64,000 nucleotides of DNA, taken from Trichopria drosophilae (taxonomy: Eukaryota > Arthropoda > Insecta > Hymenoptera > Diapriidae). A program made the position numbers and the translations under genes. Of this stretch, positions 62,548 to 64,000 are shown one piece after another. Below the pieces are notes generated by a model. That model was given only the letters and a program-made list of their open reading frames with translations, did no database searches and was not told the origin of the DNA. Numbering within the stretch: position 1 is the first letter of the stretch; every line of letters begins with the position of its first letter. The stretch spans positions 26,385,001 to 26,449,000 of the forward strand of contig CM059587.1 of NCBI GenBank assembly GCA_030407085.1, read 5' to 3'.

Positions 62548-64000
62548 GTAAGTTCTGCATCTTTCATTTCACATTTTACAATATAGAAGTTATATATGGG
62601 AATATCTCCGAAACTTTTCATTTTTGTGATGATGGGTGGTTTATGACCTTTCCCGTAATATATATTATACAGTGACTGCATAGAACATTAGTAAATATGT
62701 TTAAATAGAGGAAGATGTTAATTTAAACTCGGTTGTATAGTAGGACCTCTCTTATTCTAATTAGTAAAGTTTTTCAAGATGGCGCCGACCTCTCTTATTC
62801 TAATTTTCCCCATACCCCCACTTACTGTATGTCATTTTCAAGTACAAAAAGTGACAAATCTACTAAATTTTGCTAATGTAGCAGTGATGATATCAATTTT
62901 GTTTTATATTTTATTACTGTAACTTTTTCAACATTATCGATAACGACTTTAATTTTTTCTACAGCATCACTAGTAACCTAAAAAAATAAAAAATACTCAA
63001 CATTTATGTGTGCCTATAAAAAAAAACGGAGTTAGAAAATAAACAAAAATGGAGAACGCATTTTTAGAAAATTCATCCTGAATGATTATTTATGCAACAA
63101 CTTTTTAAACATTTCATTTAACTAAAAATGTCGTAGGTTTGTTTATTCTACACGAAAAATGCTACAAAATGGCCTTGAACAATTGAGTGTGCTTCTTCAG
63201 AAACAGTTTTTATAGCAATTTGAATTTTAAAATTAAAAGCGCCGCTCGTTAAAAAAATATACTTTTCGACCAGGCACACTTTGTTATCAACTTCAAATGA
63301 TATTCTAGCCATTGCCAATGGTTATTTACACCACAACAATTATGTATACAATTTGTTCTATGCATAAATTCATATTTAGGGTTGTAAACAGTGATATTAA
63401 ATTTTTAACAATATTTTGTATGTACAGTACTCCTTCCCTTATTCTAATGTCTTCCCTTATTCTAATTTTTTCTCTTCTCCTATTCTAATATTTCCCCTCA
63501 CGCATTCTCCCCACTGACGTGTGTTGGCATGTGGAAAAAGAGACAAAAGTGAGACTACAAATCTAAGGAGTGGGGGAGAGGGGAAAATTAGAATAAAGGT
63601 ACGTTTTCATGGAGCGGAAAATATCCAGATATTTTTCCCCCTCTTAGCGTAATTGCAGCTAGATATGCGCTTAAATAGTTGGACTATGACAAACTATTAG
63701 ATATTGGCGGGATTTTAAAATTGAATTTCGTAATTGGTAATTTGGGCAGTTTATATCTTCATATTTATTTTGTATAATTACTTAAATCTACTCAAATAAT
63801 AAATATTTACATTTTTATCAAGGACATTATCGTTATTCTCGACATTTCTTTAAAATTCCATGCTTTGATCTTTCGCGTGATCATCATAACCTCAAAATTG
63901 CAAAAATCAAAATAAAACTAAATTATTTCTATTTTTCGTTCTTTTTAACGATTCCAGGCAAGAAAGAGAAGCAAATATAAAACGATTTTTCATAAATTCA
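62548..64000 (+). other. Intron of the LETMD1-like gene with MITE fragments
   Basis: It holds a left half of the TA-type MITE (TAGTAGGACCTCTCTTATTC from 62739; CAAGATGGCGCCGACCTCTC at about 62777) lacking its right end, and a related element near 63425-63600 (CAGTACTCCTTCCCTTATTC ... GAGGGGAAAATTAGAATAAA). The rest is AT-rich with no exon recognised. Confidence 0.6.

Overview
This is a gene-poor, AT-rich stretch of a eukaryotic nuclear genome, almost certainly an insect and quite possibly a hymenopteran. The evidence is spliced genes with GT..AG introns, an insect-type seven-transmembrane odorant receptor, a Jockey-type non-LTR retrotransposon, and a very dense load of short inverted-repeat DNA elements. 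The order-level placement is an inference from the odorant receptor style and gene content. It is not proven by the sequence.

Layout: (1) 148-4165, DHX8/PRP22 spliceosomal DEAH helicase, complete in three exons, + strand. (2) 4445-5945, decayed non-LTR retrotransposon with a YMDD-type reverse transcriptase and a restriction-like endonuclease remnant. (3) 5946-8859, dispersed repeats, a 20-bp tandem array and unassigned sequence. (4) 8860-9930, mitochondrial ribosomal protein L32, four exons, +. (5) 10206-13514, a five-exon coiled-coil/zinc-finger gene on the - strand, convergent with mRpL32 and probably spindle-F; its first intron holds a reverse transcriptase relic that itself carries a TA-flanked MITE. 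(6) 13962-23819, inverted-repeat elements, several nested. (7) 24605-26728, an intact five-exon odorant receptor, +. (8) 26729-39870, a 13-kb gene desert of MITEs and one interrupted tandem duplication. (9) 39878-49874, a DH-PH Rho guanine-nucleotide exchange factor, seven exons, +, whose second intron holds a Jockey element nested in a TIR element. (10) 49875-61790, more nested repeats including a probable tRNA-derived SINE and a 1.57-kb foldback. (11) 61825-62547, first coding exon of a LETM1-domain mitochondrial protein (LETMD1-like), running off the window.

The host genes are ordinary housekeeping or chemosensory genes with no operon-like relationship. The unusual content is the repeat landscape. 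At least five TTAA-flanked (piggyBac-type) elements are near-palindromic over most of their length. A second family with ends CCCAGCAATCGA carries a variable-number internal tandem repeat of about 92 bp. Several unrelated families share the same short modules (CGTAATCAGCGACCCC and ATGGCG-containing stretches). Pre-insertion (empty) sites can be recovered inside the window for several insertions, so target duplications and relative ages can be read directly.
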